A program made the translations under genes and the position numbers. Source: Chitinophaga rhizophila (GTDB lineage: Bacteria > Bacteroidota > Bacteroidia > Chitinophagales > Chitinophagaceae). Taken from it: DNA of 64,000 bases. How positions within the stretch are numbered: the stretch's first letter is position 1; every line of letters begins with the position of its first letter. The notes beneath the pieces were generated by a model, which saw nothing but the letters and a program-made list of their open reading frames with translations, had not been told where the DNA came from and made no database searches. Of the stretch, positions 61,554 to 64,000 are shown piece by piece. The stretch is from contig NZ_JAICCF010000001.1 in NCBI RefSeq assembly GCF_019492185.1, positions 1,674,001 through 1,738,000 on the forward strand, read 5' to 3'.

Positions 61554-64000
61554 ATGCTCAAAAAAATCCTCAAGTTTGTAGGGATCTTCTTGCTGGTATT
61601 GGTAATTGCAGCTATTGCCATTCCATACTTCTTCAAGGGTAAGATCATGTCAATTGTCAAGACAGAGCTAAACAAACAGCTGGTAGCTGACGTGGACTTT
61701 AAAGACGTAGATATCAGTCTGATACGACGCTTCCCCCGGCTGGCGGTAGCCCTGGAGGACCTGAGCGTAGTAAACAGGGCTCCGTTCGCAGGAGATACCC
61801 TGGTTGCAATAAAGAAAATCGATCTCGCACTGAACCTTATGAGTGTGATCAAAGGCGAGAAAATGGATATCTACAACGTAGCGATCACTTCTCCCCGCGT
61901 ACACGCTATCATCAATAAACAAGGACTTGTAAACTGGGACATCACCAAACCGGATACCGCACAGGCAACTCCGGCAGATACAGCGGCAGCAAAATTTGCC
62001 CTGGACCTGCAGCAGTACAGTATTGAAGATGCCACGATCCGTTATGATGATGAACAGGGTGACATGGGCCTGCTTATCGAAGGACTGAACCACCAGGGCA
62101 AAGGCGACTTCACCCAGGACCTGTTCACCTTGCAGACCAATACCCAGGCAGCAGGCGTGAGCTTCCGTTATGGCCTCATTCCCTATCTGGTGCGTACCAA
62201 AACAACGCTGGACGCAGATATACAGGTGGATAACAAAACCAGTACCTATACTTTCCAGAAAGGTAAGGCAACGCTGAATAACCTGGAACTGGCTTTCCAG
62301 GGCTTCTTCAAACTGGTGGATGATAGTACCTATGGTATGGACCTGACCATGAAAGCACCCGCTATCGAATTTAAAGACATCCTTTCCCTGGTACCTGCTA
62401 TATTCATGCAGGACTTCGAGAAAATCAAGACCTCTGGTACGGCAGCCTTTGACGGTTATGTAAAAGGGAACTATAGTACCAACCAACTGCCGGCGTTTGG
62501 TGTAAACCTTGCCGTAAAAGATGGCTTCTTCCAATATCCTGACCTTCCGAAACCTGTGAAGAATATCCAGGTAAAAATGAATATCAACAATCCAGATGGT
62601 ATACCTGACCATACAATTGTAGACATTCCTGCCGCACATGCAGAAATGGATAATACCCCGCTGGACATACGCCTGCTGGTTAAAACACCTGTATCTGACA
62701 TGTATGTGGACGGGGCTGCGAAAGGTAAACTGGACCTGTCAAAAGTATCACAGTTCGTGAAACTGGATGAAGGTACTGCTTTGAGTGGCCTGGTGGATGC
62801 CGACGTAACCGCCAAAGGTAATATGAGCGCTATCGAGAAACAGGCGTATGACAAGTTTTATGCAGCGGGCAGTATCCTGATCAGCAACCTGCTATACCGT
62901 AGCAAAGACTATCCGGAAGGTGTGAAAGTGAATAACCTGTCTATGCAGTTTAATCCCAGGAATGTGACTGTTTCCCAGTTCGACGGGCAATACCTGGGTA
63001 CTAACTTCCAGGCAAACGGCGAGGTGAATAATATGCTGGCTTACATGTTGAAAAACCAGCCGCTGGATGGTAAACTGAATGTAAAAGCAGACGAAGTAAA
63101 CCTGAACAAATGGATGGGTACGACAGAAACTGCTGCTGCCGAAACACCAGCAGATACAGCCAGTGCACCTTTTGCAGTACCGGCCAACCTTAATTTTGCC
63201 CTGACGGCACAGGTAGACAAAGTACACTATGACAAGCTGGATATGTCTAACCTGTCGGGTAACCTGTTGCTGAAAGACGAAACGGTATCCATGCAAAACA
63301 TCAAAGCAAACGCTTTGCAGGGTAACATGGAAGTGGACGGAAGCTACAGCACTAAAAACAGTAAAACCAACCCGGACATCAACATGTCATATAATGTGCA
63401 GAATGTGGATGTACAACAGACGTTCAATGCGTTCAATACTGTACAGGCGCTGATGCCGGTAGCTAGATTCCTGAACGGTAAGATCAATTCAAAACTAGCG
63501 CTGACCGGTAAACTTGGTCAGGATATGATGCCTTTGCTGAACAGTCTGACCGGAGACGGTAACCTGCTGGTACTGGATGGAGCATTGCAGAAGTTTGCGC
63601 CTATTGAGCAGCTGGCGTCTACCCTGAATGTGACACAACTGAAAAATATCTCAGTGAAAGATATCAAGACTTACTTTGCCTTTGAAAACGGCCGCGTAAA
63701 AGTGAATCCGTTCAAGGTAAACGTCAGCAACTTCAGTATGCTGGTAGGAGGTTCTCACGGGTTTGACCAGTCTCTGGACTATACCCTGCAGATGACCCTT
63801 CCCCGCAATGTGATTGGTAAACAGGGAGATGCACTGATTACCAGTCTGGCTTCCAAAGCAAGCAGCAAAGGTATACCTGTAAATATCAGTGATAGTATTC
63901 ACCTGAACGTGTTGCTGGGCGGTAATATCACGAAGCCTACCTATAAGACGGATCTGCAGGAGACAGCGACGGGTGCCCTGGATAACCTTAAAAATCAGGC
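61554..64000 (+). CDS. AsmA family protein, N-terminal part (3' end outside window)
   Basis: The frame is open from ATG 61554 to the end of the window (~815 codons, no stop). The first residues (MLKKILKFVGIFLLVLVIAAIAIPYFF) are a signal anchor. VDFKDVDISLIRRFPRLAVALEDLSV and NVAITSPRVHAIINKQGLVNWDI are typical of AsmA-like repeats, which also appear later (KISVKDIKTYFAFENGRVKV-like). The long beta-rich body fits a bridge-like lipid transfer protein (AsmA/TamB superfamily) spanning the periplasm. Lipid transport is inferred from the superfamily. Confidence 0.85.
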   Translation, partial: MLKKILKFVGIFLLVLVIAAIAIPYFFKGKIMSIVKTELNKQLVADVDFKDVDISLIRRFPRLAVALEDLSVVNRAPFAGDTLVAIKKIDLALNLMSVIKGEKMDIYNVAITSPRVHAIINKQGLVNWDITKPDTAQATPADTAAAKFALDLQQYSIEDATIRYDDEQGDMGLLIEGLNHQGKGDFTQDLFTLQTNTQAAGVSFRYGLIPYLVRTKTTLDADIQVDNKTSTYTFQKGKATLNNLELAFQGFFKLVDDSTYGMDLTMKAPAIEFKDILSLVPAIFMQDFEKIKTSGTAAFDGYVKGNYSTNQLPAFGVNLAVKDGFFQYPDLPKPVKNIQVKMNINNPDGIPDHTIVDIPAAHAEMDNTPLDIRLLVKTPVSDMYVDGAAKGKLDLSKVSQFVKLDEGTALSGLVDADVTAKGNMSAIEKQAYDKFYAAGSILISNLLYRSKDYPEGVKVNNLSMQFNPRNVTVSQFDGQYLGTNFQANGEVNNMLAYMLKNQPLDGKLNVKADEVNLNKWMGTTETAAAETPADTASAPFAVPANLNFALTAQVDKVHYDKLDMSNLSGNLLLKDETVSMQNIKANALQGNMEVDGSYSTKNSKTNPDINMSYNVQNVDVQQTFNAFNTVQALMPVARFLNGKINSKLALTGKLGQDMMPLLNSLTGDGNLLVLDGALQKFAPIEQLASTLNVTQLKNISVKDIKTYFAFENGRVKVNPFKVNVSNFSMLVGGSHGFDQSLDYTLQMTLPRNVIGKQGDALITSLASKASSKGIPVNISDSIHLNVLLGGNITKPTYKTDLQETATGALDNLKNQ

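Noticed and set aside
61668..62639. 323-codon minus-strand open frame near the right end
   Set aside because: The plus strand carries the AsmA-family gene through the same bases with a signal anchor and family motifs. The minus frame has an unlikely Cys/Phe/Gln-rich composition.
1..64000. tRNA, rRNA, CRISPR arrays, insertion sequences or prophage
   Set aside because: I looked in the intergenic gaps for cloverleaf-like sequence, regularly spaced repeats and transposase or integrase motifs and saw none. A tRNA or CRISPR search program was not run.

Overview
The window is a chromosomal stretch from a member of the phylum Bacteroidota, most likely a Chitinophaga-like member of the Chitinophagaceae. 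The reasons are many copies of the Bacteroidota -7 promoter box (TAnnTTTG) in front of genes, a secreted GH5 glycosidase ending in a type IX secretion (Por) sorting domain, Bacteroidota-restricted families (DUF5683, DUF4421, DUF4954, an SDR-type threonine dehydrogenase), and no Shine-Dalgarno-like spacing before most starts. It looks like core and metabolic DNA. I see no transposase, integrase, phage gene, CRISPR array, rRNA or tRNA.

Layout. 1-5.5 kb: the tail of a DUF5683 protein, dapB, an Rrf2-type regulator, then a sulfate-assimilation run (cysH of the APS-reductase type, cysD, cysN). A long 59-bp palindrome lies between the regulator and cysH. 5.5-17.5 kb: mixed housekeeping genes (S41 protease, AraC regulator, threonine dehydrogenase, kdsA, DUF4382 lipoprotein, PspC protein, aconitase, HD hydrolase, DUF4421 protein, phosphoesterase, purU). 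17.7-26.5 kb: histidine utilisation. A marR-hutH-hutU-hutI operon has a perfect palindrome at its head, and hutG stands apart behind an inserted GH5 cellulase gene. Together these enzymes take histidine to glutamate and formamide. 26.5-36.8 kb: a SET-domain protein, bestrophin, MgtE, a degenerate histidine-phosphatase lipoprotein, glmS with a DUF4954 partner, a di-haem peroxidase/MbnP pair and a small methyltransferase. 36.8-42.8 kb: an L-fucose uptake and non-phosphorylating catabolism cluster (transporter, mutarotase, dehydrogenase, lactonase, second dehydrogenase, FAH-family hydrolase, lipoprotein) that lacks a recognisable fuconate dehydratase.

42.9-49.2 kb: a D-Ala-D-Ala dipeptidase and the leucine operon leuC-methyltransferase-leuD-leuB-leuA. 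The extra gene is a trans-aconitate-methyltransferase-like enzyme. 49.4-56 kb: an alpha-solenoid protein, a membrane protein, an exported Gfo/Idh/MocA protein, a DUF2314 protein and an ABC ATPase/membrane-protein pair. 56-60 kb: the class Ia ribonucleotide reductase genes nrdB-nrdA behind a long leader with strong and partly competing stems. 60-64 kb: an NmrA-like reductase, TrmH, and a large AsmA-family protein that runs off the right edge.

The observations I rate highest are the methyltransferase inside leuCDBA, the MbnP/di-haem enzyme pair, the structured nrdB leader, the palindrome upstream of cysH, the MarR/palindrome arrangement on the hut operon, and a histidine phosphatase that has lost both active-site arginines. 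I did not find a clearly new multi-gene system. Family calls are from reading the translated sequence by eye, and no database search was run.
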